The notes under the pieces were generated by a model. That model was given only the letters and a program-made list of their open reading frames with translations. It was not told the DNA's origin and made no database searches. From Symbiodinium natans (lineage: Eukaryota; Sar; Dinophyceae; Suessiales; Symbiodiniaceae), in assembly GCA_905221605.1 (NCBI GenBank), contig CAJNDS010002390.1, forward strand, positions 707,113-771,112: a DNA stretch of 64,000 nt, written 5' to 3'. The translations under genes and the position numbers were made by a program. Position 1 is the first letter of the stretch. Each line of letters starts with the position of its first letter. Of the stretch, positions 25,731-38,500 are shown one piece after another.

Positions 25731-28700
25731 GCGCGGCCCTCAAGTGATGTTCGGCCTCCAAGGTGGCAACCCTCAACCCGAAACCCTAAGCCCCAAACCC
25801 TAAACCTAAACCCTAAACCCTAATCCCTAAACCCTAAACCCTAAACCCCCGTAGCCCCCTAGCCCCCCCAAGCTCCCCAAACCCTGAACTAGTCTTCAAC
25901 TCAGTCCCCTGGAGCCCCAACCGCCGCGAAGCGCTAATGCCCTAAACCCTCAGCTCCAAACCCGAACCCTGGGCCTTACCTGCAGGCGCTAATGTAGTTC
26001 CTTCTTGGGTCAGTTAAGGGGTTCTAGTAAATACTACCCGAAGAAAGGTACTACATAAGAGCTTTGGGTAAACCCTACACGCACAAGCCCAAAATTGGCA
26101 GGTGGGGTTTTGGAGGAGTAGAGTTTAGGGAGGACTTGGGGTTTAGGAATATGGGAGCTGGTGTGTCTATACGGTGGTGTGTGCTGTTGTGGTATGTTGT
26201 GTTGGGGTTTACGGTTTGGGTTTAGGGTTACTAGCACCATACGCCCTACTTCAGGATAACCTCTACTACTATGAGTCGAGGCTCCTCCGGGCATGTGGAC
26301 CCTCAAGCCCTAAATCCTTTTAAGGCTCATTTTGGGGCCTCCGGTAGTTTAGGCTTTAGGGTGTAGGGTTTAGGGTTTACGGTTTAGGGTTTAAGGGCCG
26401 TGCCTCGCCAGCAGCCGACGCCTGAAGCCTAAAGGTGTTTAGGGTTTAGGGTTTAGGGTTTAGGGTTTAGGGTTTAGGGTGGGTTGTTTTCAGGGCTTAA
26501 GGCTTGATGGAGCTGATGTTGTTTCAGGGCTTTTTGGAGCTGACGAGGTTTCGAGGGCTGGGGCCCAGAATAGGCCCTTGCTCATCTTTTTTTTGGGCCT
26601 TATAATATAGAAGCCCCTTCAGACCAAAAAAAGGGCCTTTCTATTCCTAGGTTACTCTTGGGTCTAGGAGGGTTTGTTTTTATTTTTTTGTTGGGTTGAT
26701 AAGGCTTCTGATACGTTGAGGGCTTGCAGGTCTTATTGGCTTAGAGGGTTGTAGGGCTAAACGGCCCTAAGCCCTGAACCTTGAGAAGCCCAGGTAGAAG
26801 CTCTTGACCGCACGTAAGGTTATATGAAGTAGGGTTTATAATTATTGTTATTGGTGAGTGTATATATGGGGTGTCCTTTTCGGGGTACGAGAAATATAAA
26901 CCCTACTTCATATACTTCTAGCTTATACCTACAAGTGCCAGTGAACTTTCAACTGCAAGAGTCTTCTGCCAATGTTTACGGCAAGCCCTCAATCTCGTGC
27001 CGGAAGCTCATACCTTACTCAACCCCAAAAAGTACCCTACTCCGTGAACCTGAAACCCTGCAACCATAAAACCCTAAGCCCTCAAACTCCAACACCCTGA
27101 AACTTTAAAACCCTGAACCCTGAACCCTGAACCCTAAACCCTAAACCCTGAACCCTGAACCCTGAACCCTGAACCCTGAACCCTGAACCCTAAACCGTAA
27201 ATCAAGTCCGAAGCCGTTCTACTGGAGGCGCTCCTGAAGATGGTCCCGCACAAGCAGTTCTCCTTCGCGAAGGCGCGTGTGGGCTCAGGGTTTAGGTCTC
27301 AGGGCAACACCTTTCGGTTTAGGGTTTAGGGTTTAGGGTTTAGGGTTTAGGGTTTAGGGTTTAGGGTTTAGGGTTTAGGGTTTAGGTGTCCATGTACCCG
27401 CACAGCATATACTTGGGGCCCTAAAGCGTCTACATGGGAACCCCATGAAGGCCCAAGTATAGACGATGCAAGTACATGGACCCTTGGGGTTTCTTGCCCT
27501 TGAAAAGAGGTACATGTAGGTACGGTTTCGGGTTTAGGGTGCAGGGATTAGCGGCACATCTACAACTTCGTAAACAAAGGTGAGGCGGGGGGGAAATTGC
27601 AGAAAAGGGCTCGATGGAGCTGGCAAGCGCAACGTGTGCGGGCCTCCAGAAATCTCCCAATCTGCGAACACGTCGCACCACTGGGGCCCAATAGGATTCA
27701 GGGTTTGGAGTTCCTACGCCTTCAACCCCAAATCCCAAGCCCCGAGCCTTTTAACCTCTAATGTTGACTTCGCATTAATAAACCCCCCCCCCCCCCCCCC
27801 TTCATTGATCAATCTCTCCGGCCAGGGCCTCCTCAATAATATTCGCCTAAATCCTGGTAGGACGTAGTATTAGTTTTAGTATTAGGTAGTAGCACCACGC
27901 CCGTAAAAAAGAAATATTCCGGGCCTGATTTTATAATTGTGGCGGGCTACATTATTGTGTTCTGGCAGCTGGATTTTACAATTGCGGCGGGAATTCCTAA
28001 TGTGAAGTCAACATTAGCCCGAAAACCTAAATCCTACACCTCGAACCGACATTTTCATCCCTACAAGCCTAGGGTTGCAACCCCCATACAAGCACCCCGA
28101 ATCAGCACCACAAACTCTCCCCCCACGTGGGGGGGTGGGGGTGGGGGCGGCCCTAAACCCTAAACCCTAAAGCCTAAACCCTAAACCTTTTTTGGGCGTC
28201 TAAGACTCTGAGGAAACCTGTCTCCGGAGAAGTAAGGGGCCTTAGGCCAGCTGGAAAGCTCTTCATAGGATGCCCAGGTAGTACCCTTATTCCCTTTTTT
28301 GGGGGGTGTAGTCTCCCTTATAAACCGGGGCACCCTTTGTAATCCTTCGCTCCTGAGAATCCCAGCTTCTTCTTCATGAATAGGTATCACTGGGGTTCCA
28401 AGTAGGTTAGATATAGTAGTGCCACCGCCTCGGGGTACCTGGAACCCTACATACTTCAAGTAAAACAACAATAAACCCTCAAGTGCACTCCACACCCCTA
28501 CACCTCGAAAACTCCATAAACCCTAAACCCTAAACCCTAAACCCTAAACCCTAAACCCTAAACCCTAAACCCTAAACCCTGCGAGGTGTGGAAGCTCTAC
28601 GCCGAGTTTGAGGCGAGGTCCCCAGCCTTCACCTCTTCCAGGTCTGAAGGGGCTGCTGTCTTCGTAGGGTTTAGGGTTTAGGGTTTAGGGTTTAGGGTTT

Positions 28701-29484
28701 AGGGTTTAGGGTCTCAAAGGGGGCTGGTTCTTAGGGAATGAGGGAATGAGGTGCCCTATATCCCCTATCTAAATGCCCTTTAAGGGATTCTATAAGGGTG
28801 CCTCATTCCCACATTCACATTCCCTACGAAGAACCCAGGGGGGTCAAGGGGCCCCTGATATTTTTCAGGTGTCGGGTCAACCTAGAGCAACCTTGTACCT
28901 CAAAAAAGGGAACAATAAGCATGATTGAGGTGCACCCTCGCTTTTTCAGGGTGTCTAGGCTACGCTGGGAAGTCTCTGAACCTGAACCCTCCAGACACAA
29001 ATCTCAAACCTGGTTTAGGCTTTAGGACTTTGGGGACTTGCGGGGCTCAAGCTTGAGACGCCGTACTGCGTGGCTTAAAGGGTTTCCTGCCTTCCCCGCT
29101 CGTGCTTAGCTAGGGTGCATCTGGGTCCCGAGGGCAATTTCGCCCTGAAGTCCCCAACAACCAGGTGAGGCAGCTGGAGCTCGATCGCGCGCGGCGGATC
29201 TTCGGCCGCGCCATTGCCGAATGCCAGAAGGTGACTCGGCGCGTACCTTCTTTTGGGCTCCTAACCCCTACACTTCAAAACCCTAAACCCTACGGTCTAT
29301 ATGTTTAGGGCTGTATAGGGCTTGGGGTATGCCGTCCCAGGGCTGAGAACACGGAAGCGCATGCAGTATGCGCGGGCATACATGCACTTAAATGTTAATT
29401 GGTACGTACTTGGCAACTGACGAGACCAAGTATGTATATACATATACACATGAGTATACGTATATGTATATGTAGTTATTTATT

Positions 29485-29524
<40 letters not shown>

Positions 29525-32500
29525 TTGCGCCTACATCTATATCTATGTCTGAGCTGCCCGGGATGTTTTCTGAACCGGAGCATGTAACATCAGGTTCAGA
29601 TTCCCAAGGTACTTCAGGAACTCCAATTCTCAGGAAGACTAACGCGCAGACCGCCAGACCCCGACCCTAGCATGGGTTCAGGGTTCCGGGTTCAGGGTCT
29701 AGGGTTTAGGGTTTAGGATATCCCAAACCCCGCATCCCTGACCCCCTAATCCGTGCCAGGAGCGCATCTTCCTGGACTACGCGGAGCCTTGGTTGATCCA
29801 AATAAAAGCAAAGGCCCGTCTCAAGGCCTGCACCCTAAACCTAAACCCTATATACCCTATGCCCTAAACCCAATGACGAAATCCTCGTCCGAAGCCCTAA
29901 ACCCTAAACCCGAAGCCAAAAAACCCTAAAACCCTCAAGCCCTAAAGCCCTATAAACCCTAAAATCCTAGACCCTAGACCCTATGAACGAGATCCTCGTC
30001 TCAAGCCCTATCATGAGGGCTCCTGGGTTCCTAAGCCAACACCCCTTTTCTTGTAAGGAACGAAGGTTCTACTACGGGATGTGCCCTTAGTAGGGATTCT
30101 AACAGGGGGGTACTATAGTCCCTATTAAGGACTGTGAGCATAAGGGGGAACATCCCCAGTTCTACTAGTACTTCAACTGGGAGTTGCTGGTACATGGATT
30201 TAGGGTTTAGGGTTTAGGGTTTAGGGTTTAGGGTTTAGGGTTTAGGGTTTAGGGTTTAGGGATGACCCTCAGCTCCGGTCAGCCTTGTTCCTCCAAGCCT
30301 CAAAGCCCTAAAGTCTTCTGGTACTGTGCCCATGAACCCTGAACACAAAACCCTACCTAAACCCGAAACCCCACACCCTAAACCCAGCTTCCTACTTCTG
30401 AGCCCTAATCCCTAAACCTCAACCTTTTAAACCCTGAACCCTAAGCCCTAAACCCTAAACCCTAAGCCCTAAGCCCTAAACCCTAAACCCTAAACCCTAA
30501 CCCAAACATATCTCCAGTTCCGGTGACGCCCCGAAATCCGAAGCCCAGGACCTGGAGATGCGCCTGGGAAACATCGACCGCTGCCGCAACCTGGCTGGTT
30601 TGGGGTTTAGGGTTTAGGGTTTAGGGTTTAGGGTTTAGGGTTAGGGGTCAGGGGTCAGGGGTCAGGGTTCAGGGTATAGGGTTTAGGGTTAGGGTTTTTG
30701 GGGTTCAGGGGTTTAGGGTTTAGTTCGGGTTTTAGGGGTTTAGGGGTTTCAGGATTTCAGGATTTCGGTTTGGGGTTTGGGGGTCTCAAGATTTAGGCTT
30801 TAGAGGGTTGGGAGCACATTCAGAGCACGTAGGGGATTTCCTTTGGACTTTGGAGATGTGTGTTTTTCGCTCCCCCCCCCCACCCCAACACCCACATGCA
30901 CTGCAGCCTTTTGAAGTCATAGGGCTTTAGAGTTCAGACTTTTAGTGCCTAGGGTTCTTGAGTTTAGGTGCTTGGGCATAATGGCAATGCCACATGTGCC
31001 CCAAGCGCCGCGGACCAATAGTTGCCCAAACCCCGGAAAGCGCACACTAAGCTTATAAACCCCTACGCCCCTCAAACCTCAACCCCAAGTCGAGTGCTAC
31101 CTGGGGTAGGCGTTCAAGGTCCAAGCCCTCACCCCAAAGCCCGAAACTCGGATCCGGATGGCTTGCAGGGCCTCTGAGGGGTTTAGGGTTTTTAGGGTTA
31201 GGATTAAGGTTTTGGGGGTCGCAGGGTTCAGGGGTTGGGTTTAAGGTTTAGGGTTCAGGGCGTCAGGCTGAAACACTGCAAATCCACACTTCTCCGACCC
31301 CCCAAAACCGATGTGGTAAACCCTAAACCCTAAACCCTAAACCCTAATCTGCTGAGGCACGATCTATGGCAAGTTCCTGGAGGCTCGGGACGCAAGCGGG
31401 AGCCCCCTTCTGAAGCAGAAGCCCTGACTTGGGGGGGAAGTTGGGGCTTTCTCAAGCCCTCGAAGCCCTCAGCCCTATGGACCCTAAACCACGAACTAAG
31501 CCCAAACCCCAAACCCCCAAGCCCCAAGCCCTAAACCCCAAACCCTATAACCCTAAACCTCTGAGCTCTCAGCCCTAAACCCTAAACCCTAAACCCCAAA
31601 CCCTAAACCTCTGAGCCCTCAACCCAGAACTGCAGTGCTGGAGCCGCAGCAGGGCGCAGGGAGACTCCCAGACTGCTCGAGATGCGAGCCTCCAGATCCA
31701 TGAAGCTCACGGGGTTTAGGGTTTAGGGTTCCTGAAGAAACCCAGAACCTGCTTTTTTTAGGTTACCTAAGAATCCTCTCTGGGGTTATGTACAAAGAAC
31801 CTACGGAGTCTCTTTTTTGGGCTTAGAGCCTTAAGCAAGTCTCTTTCCTATGCCCTCTAAGAGCCATAAGCCCAAAACGCGACACCCCCTCACCCAGGAC
31901 CTCAAATCCGAAAGACCCCAAAACCCTAAATCCTAAACCCAAGACCCTAAAGCCCCTGGCCCCACTCTAAAATGCAGCCAAACACCAGACCCCCGCCCTG
32001 TCGATGGACACTGTGGCTTAGGGGTTCGGGCTTTAGGGTTGGGTGTTTGTCGCCACGGCTTGGGGCTTGGATCATCTCGCGGAGGGGGCCGGAGCTGGTC
32101 CGACAAGCCTCGGAGTTCAAATTCAGAGCCTAAACCCCGAATGAAACCCTAAACCTAAACCCCAAACCCTAAACCCTGAACCCTACTACCCTGTAGGGGT
32201 TGAGGCTTTAAACCCTACAGCTCCCAGACCCCCAAAAGCTCCCCCAAACCCCCAAACTCTCTGGAGGGCTTTAGGGCTGTTGGCCCTAACAGACCCCCAA
32301 ACCCCTACAGTAAACTCCCAAACTCTATAGTGGTTTTGGGTTTGGGCAACAGCCCTAAAGCCTCTAGAGTTTTGGGGTTTAGGTTTGGGAGCCCAGCTGT
32401 AGGGGTTTTGGGTTTCGCGGCCCTGCGCCAGGTTCAGCCGCACAACCCCAAAGCATGGACTGTCTTCGTGGACTTGGAGGACCACGACTCGGATTTGAGT

Positions 32501-35500
32501 GATGTAGGATTCAGGTTTTAGGGTTCAGGGTTTCGGGTTCAACATAATAAAAGGAGGCTACTTACGGTTCAGGGCCTAGTTTAGGGTTCAGGATCGAGGG
32601 TTTAGGGTTTAGGGTTTAGGGTCCCCTAAAGATCCCAAGCCCGAAGCACCCTGAAACCACGAAGCCGAAATCCCATGAACCTCTAACTTCTAAGCCCCTT
32701 AGGGTTTAGGGTTCAGGGTTTAGGGTTTAGGTTTTTGCGTAACCCTGAAGCCTAAGCCGCGCCGCCAAAAAGCTCTAAGGCTTGCCAAAAAATAGTCCCA
32801 AAAACCAAGGCCTGTAACGCCTGAACTCTAAACCTCAAACCCTGATTGAACCCCAAACCCCTTATCTTAAACGCTAAGCCGGCCGGGCCCCAAGCCAAAA
32901 GCCAAAAACAGAACAACCTCGAACAAGAAACAACCTACAGCCCCAAAGCCGAAGCCCTAAACCCGCTAAACCCAAAACCGAAACCCCAAACCCTAAACCC
33001 TAAACCCCAAACCCCAAACCCCAAACCCCAAACCCTAAACCCTAAACCCTAAACCCTAAACCCTAAACCCTAAACCCTAAACCCTAAACCCTAAACCCTA
33101 AAAGCAGCCCATGGAGCCACAGGACTCGGTGGGCGAAGTTGAGCGTGCTCGTGCCGCTGGGCTGAAACCCCAACATGGCTGGTTCAGGGCCTTGGGGTTT
33201 AGGGTTTAGGGTTTAGGGTTTAGGGATAGGGCTTCTAATTTGTTTTGGGGTTTATGGGGTCTACAGGCATTCTAGGGTTTGGGGCGTTCAGGGTTAGGTT
33301 GTAGGGTTTATCGTTCTTGGAGGTTTAGGGGTTTAGGGGTTTGGGGTTTGGAGTTCGGCGTTTATGGCTTCCACCTGCGACTCGAAGCCGAAACCATACT
33401 CAATAGAATGAAAAAATACTCTTTTGGGTTGTGAGTTCCGATTATTGCTACTTCTACCTAACAAGTGTATACGTTTTTTCCAGGGTCTATGCCAAAGTAG
33501 GGCGATGGATCCCAAAAAACCAAACCCGCAACTCTCTAAAGCTTGGGGCACCTGCCGGTACCGTAAACAGAATCCTGTGACCATAACTTCTATCAACACC
33601 CGTGAAGGTTTCTGTACGAAACCCTAAACCCTAAACCCCAAACCCTTAACCCTAAACCCTAAACCCTAAACTATACCCTAAACCCATACTTGGACAGGGC
33701 TGAGGTGAGGATTTTGGGAGTTCGAGTGGAGGGCAGAGGGGTCCCTGAACGCCAAGCCCTGAACCCTCGACACTCCACCCTAGACAGGCCCTCTGCAACC
33801 TGGCCATCACCCAGGCCGGTTTAGGGTTTGGGCTTTGGGCTTAGGGTTTAGGGTTTAGGGCTTAGGGCTTAGGGTTTAGGGTTCAGGGTTTAGGGTTTGG
33901 GGTTTGGGGTTTTTTGGTTGCAGGTTTTGGGGTCGCTGAATCTCAGGTTGGGTTTGGGGATTCAGGGGGAGGGGGGGCTTTAAGTGTTTCTACGGGTTAG
34001 AGGGTTAAAATTCTAGCGTTTTTTTTCGCTATTCAGGCTGAATTCCTAGACAGCTTGTTGCGGTCCGGGTTGAGGGTTGAGGGTTTAAGGCAAGTTTAAG
34101 GTGTAGAACGAGGGCTTAGGGTAAAGTGACCTGAGCTTCGAGGCTCCAGCTCAACAAGTTCCGTTCAGGCTTGGCATCCTCCTTCCACACGGCTGCAAGC
34201 AGCCCTAAACCCTAAACCCTAAACCATGAGCCCTGCAGCCTACAGCCTAAAACCAATGTCTTAGGGTCTTTCAACCCTAGTCTAAAACCAACAACCAGGT
34301 CCGAGCATCCTAATATAGAGCCTAAAATCAATATCCGAAGACTTATTAGTATTAATATTCTAAGTGACTTAGAGTTTTTTCTAAGCGACGTAGAATATCA
34401 ATATGAAGCCTTGTTCTAGGGGCCTGGAATCTCAAAGCCGATCGTGGCGGGACAGGAACATCCGCACCCTTGAGGATGCCAGGGTGCATGGAGGGTGAAG
34501 CTCAGGTTTGGGCTTTGCCCAAAGGCTCCTATATGTGGTACTGCACCCCGTTCTTGGGTGGCATACTAGAATCCACCCTAAACCCTAAACCCTAAACCCT
34601 AAACCTAAACCCTAAACCCTAAATCCCCTATAACTAAACCAAAAAGGAGCTACATTAGAGCCTTCAGGTAGAGCCCCAAGGTAAACCCCACAAAACCCCT
34701 TCAGCGCCCTGAAGCCCGAAAGCCTACATGAAACCCTAAACCCTAAACCCTAAACCCTAAACCCTACATCCTAAACCCTAAACCCTAAACCCTAAACCCT
34801 AAACCCTAAACCCTAAACCCTAAACCCTAAACCCTAAACCTAAACCCTAAACCCCCTTGTTCAGGAGCGCCTCGACATGCCGGAGCTCGTCTGGAAGCGC
34901 TACATCGACTTGGAGGCGCGCCGCAGTAGAAAAGACCTTGCTGATGAGGGTTTAGGGTTTAGGGTTTAGGGCTACATGCCTAGGGTAAGCTTGTACCTTA
35001 AATGAAGCCATGCCTGCAAGGCTAGAGCAAGAGCGCTACCCCACGTATCTAGAGACCTGGACAGCTAATTCGAAACCCCAAACTTGAGGGTTCCCCTACT
35101 GCCCCCCTGTATACTACCCCCCCCCCTAGGTTTCCCCCATAATTAAAGCTATTTAAGGATAATTAAGCTTAACTAAGGCTATTTACCGGGGGAACCTAGG
35201 GGGGTAGTATAGAGGGGGGTAGTAAGGGAACCCTTTATAAACTGAAGAGGGGGTTTGCGGCATGAGGGGGTACCTTATTGGGGTCCTTAGCAGAAGGAGA
35301 TCCTAGTATTTGGGTGTCTGTACCAGGGGCCCCTTATTACCGGAAACCTCAAGAGCTTTGTTTCCTGTCGGTTTTCTGGCCGTAACTAGGGTCCAGAAGT
35401 TTTCCGTCTTCGGGGTCCAGGGTTTATGCAAGGCACCCCCAAGGCCTCTATGTGGTAGAACCGCTGGTGGATTAGGGTTTAGGGTTTAGGGTTTAGGGTT

Positions 35501-38500
35501 TAGGGTTTAGGGTCTAGGGAAACTACACACAGTGGCAATGAGATGAGGGGGCACATCTCCGAAAATGCGTGTCAGGCACAACCTCACCGCCAACATAAGC
35601 ACAACATCACGACTACACAACCAAGAGCACCCTAAACTTCCAAAACCCCTAGGGCCCCTAAACCCTCATCCTAAACCCTAATTAAACCCTAAACCCTAAA
35701 AGTTCCAAGGGTTTTGAGACCTTGGCTCCATTTTCGCTTCTTGCTTTGTGTACCCTCGAGATGCGAAGACCCAAGCATTGGTCAGGAGCCTCGACCCCGC
35801 AACCCTCAACCCTAAACCCTAAGCCTTAAACCCTAAACCCTAAACCCTCAACCCTAAACCCTAAGCCTTAAACCCTAAACCCTAAACCCTAAACCCTAAA
35901 CCCTAAACCCTAAACCCTAAACCCTAAACCCTAAACCCTAGACCCTACGCAGCAGCAGCCGAGGTTAGCCAGAACGAAACCGACAACGCGCGCAAGGCCG
36001 ACTCTCGTGGCCTTTTGTGGGGTCGCCACCTCAAGGGATTGTTTGGGTCGCTGATTCTTTTTGAGTTTTAGGGTTTTTTGGGTTTTGGTTTTTTTTTGGG
36101 TTTTTGGGTTTTGGGGTCCTGTGGGTTTGTGGGTTTTTGTGTTTCCCTAAACCCTAAACCCTAAACCCTAAACCCTAAGGTGTTTGGGTTTTGTGGTTGT
36201 AGGTTGTAGTGTTTAGGGTTTGTGGCTTGGGTTTTAGGGCTTGGGGTTTCCGAACCAGCACTTCAGAAAACTCCAAGCCCAGGAGCGGCTCCCCGCAAGA
36301 GTTTCGCAGGCCCAAACAAAAAAGCAACTCGGTTTAGGGTTTAGGGTTTAGGGTTTAGGTTTTAGGGTTTAGGGTTTAGGGTTTAGGGTTTAGGGTTTAG
36401 GGTCCCAGCCAGCATCCACAGCCCTCAAAACCTGGACTATCAAAGTGCCTTCTCCAGATGCTCTCTCTCTCTCTCTCTGTACTTGTTCTTTCTTTCTTTC
36501 TTTCCTTTCTTTTTCTTTCTTTTTTCTTTCTTTCTATACACATCATGTATATATCTAGATACATATATATATATGTATATGTAATCATGCAGGTTTGGCA
36601 GCAGCTGGTCAGCAAGTCGCACCACGTGCGCGTCTATATCGCCTACAGCGATTTTGAGGCCACCGTCGGATGCCACCCCAGACGCGAAAACAGAGGCCCC
36701 AAAAGCCCCAAAAGGCTTAGGGCTAAGGGCCCTAAACCCGTTTAGGGTTGAGGTTGAGGGTTAGGGTTTAGGGTTTAGGGTTTAGGGTTTAGGGTTTAGG
36801 GTTTAGGGTTTAGGGTTTAGGGTTTAGGGTTTAGGGTTTAGGGAAGCCCTAAACCCTAAACACAAACCCTCAAGCCCAAGCCTTTCTTTTGTCAGCCCGG
36901 GCGTCAGAACTTCAAAGCAGGCCCTATGGGCCCAGGCTCTTCGCCCTGAGACCGAGAGTTCAAAACCTTTTTCACAATATGGAAAAGAGCAAATGAGGGT
37001 TTCACGGTTTAGGGTTTAGGGTTTAGGGTTTAGGGTTTTTAGGCTTTGGGGTTTAGGGTTTAGGAAAATAGGGGACCCTAATATAGACCCCACAATTGGT
37101 AGGGTTCCCTTAAAATAACGGCCCCAATAAGGTACCCCTAATTTCGGAAATTCCCAAATAAGCTAATCAGCACATGCAACACAGATTTCTTCATAGCTTC
37201 ATAGGTAATGTAGTGTACTGAAATGTAATGTATTGGTAACGTAATGTAGTGAAAGGCAATGTGATTTAGTGAAGTGTGGTGCAGGGGTGTCTGTATGCAT
37301 GTATACTCCCTGCCACCAAAGAATGCCAAAAGCCGCATTACACCAAGTTTAGGGTTATATAGGGAGCTCCAAATCCCCATGATAATCTACAAAGCTCCCT
37401 CATAAAGTTGCCGCCCCCTCAGTCGCCTTAAACCCTGAACCCTTACTAAACCCTACTAAACCCTAAACCCCAAACCCCAAACCCTGAACCCTAAACCCTA
37501 AACTTTCTTTGCAGGCCGTGACATGCCAGTCCATGCCAAAGGCGAGAGAAGCCCTGGAGGCAGGTTCGCGCCACTTCAAGGCGGGCTTTTGGTTTAGGGT
37601 TTAGGGTTTAGGGTTTAGGGTTCAGGGTTTAGGGTTTAGGGTTTAGGGTTTAGGGTTTAGGGTTTAGGGCCACTTAAGGCGGGTTTTCGGTGCTCATCAG
37701 GGCCACTTAAGGCAGGCTGTTGGGGGCTTGTTAGGGCCACTTAGGGTGACTTCGGGCTATTTCGGGCGCTTTAGGGCTCTGCTTAGGGCTATTTGCGGGG
37801 TTGGATTGTTATAGGCTTTGGGGTTTAGGGCTTTAGGGCTTGAGAGGCTAGGAGCTTCAAATTTTAGGGTTTGGGCTTTAGGACCTTCAAGTTTAGGTAT
37901 GGGCTTCGTCGTTTTCAAGTTTGCGGATCTCCGGGTTTGGTAGTTGGGTTTAGGTTTAGGGCAGAATCGGCTCGACCCTGTCCGCACAGTGCGTACCCAG
38001 CAAGGAGTGTGGGCATCAGCATACAGGTCACTTGACCGCTACACAGGCAACGAGATACGTCTGGAGCATCTGTACTACAACCGGATGGTGGAATGCCTGG
38101 TTGAAGTGCCCCGCGGACGTGACGTCATCGGTGTAACTGCTGTGCTCGTGCTGCCGCGGTCTGAAAGGGGATGTGGCGTGAAAGACTTTTCGAGCGTGGT
38201 GCATAGGGGTGCACGAGATTTGGCTTGGCGAAGTAGGGTTAACAAGGGTAGATACGGAGCATCCCAAAGGAGTCAGGGGCCCGTATCAAGGGCCCTTGCA
38301 TCCACTCCGTAGAGTTTAGGGTTTATGGTTTAGGGTTTAGGGTTTAGGGTTTACGGTTTAGGCTTTGAGGAGTTTGGAAAAGCCAGCAATGTAGACTTAT
38401 CACCTGCTTTGGGGTACCCAAGACCGCTTTGGCTAAACCGTATAACCCTTATAAGATTCCATGTGCCCTCATAGAAAGCTAGCGTCTTTGTACTATACAG

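Noticed and set aside
31640..31712. Exon after ACTGCAG (CWSRSRAQGDSQTARDAS)
   Set aside because: It lies between C and G arrays, but exons 31357-31393 and 32438-32479 join with exact family length, so it has no place in the CRNKL1-like protein.
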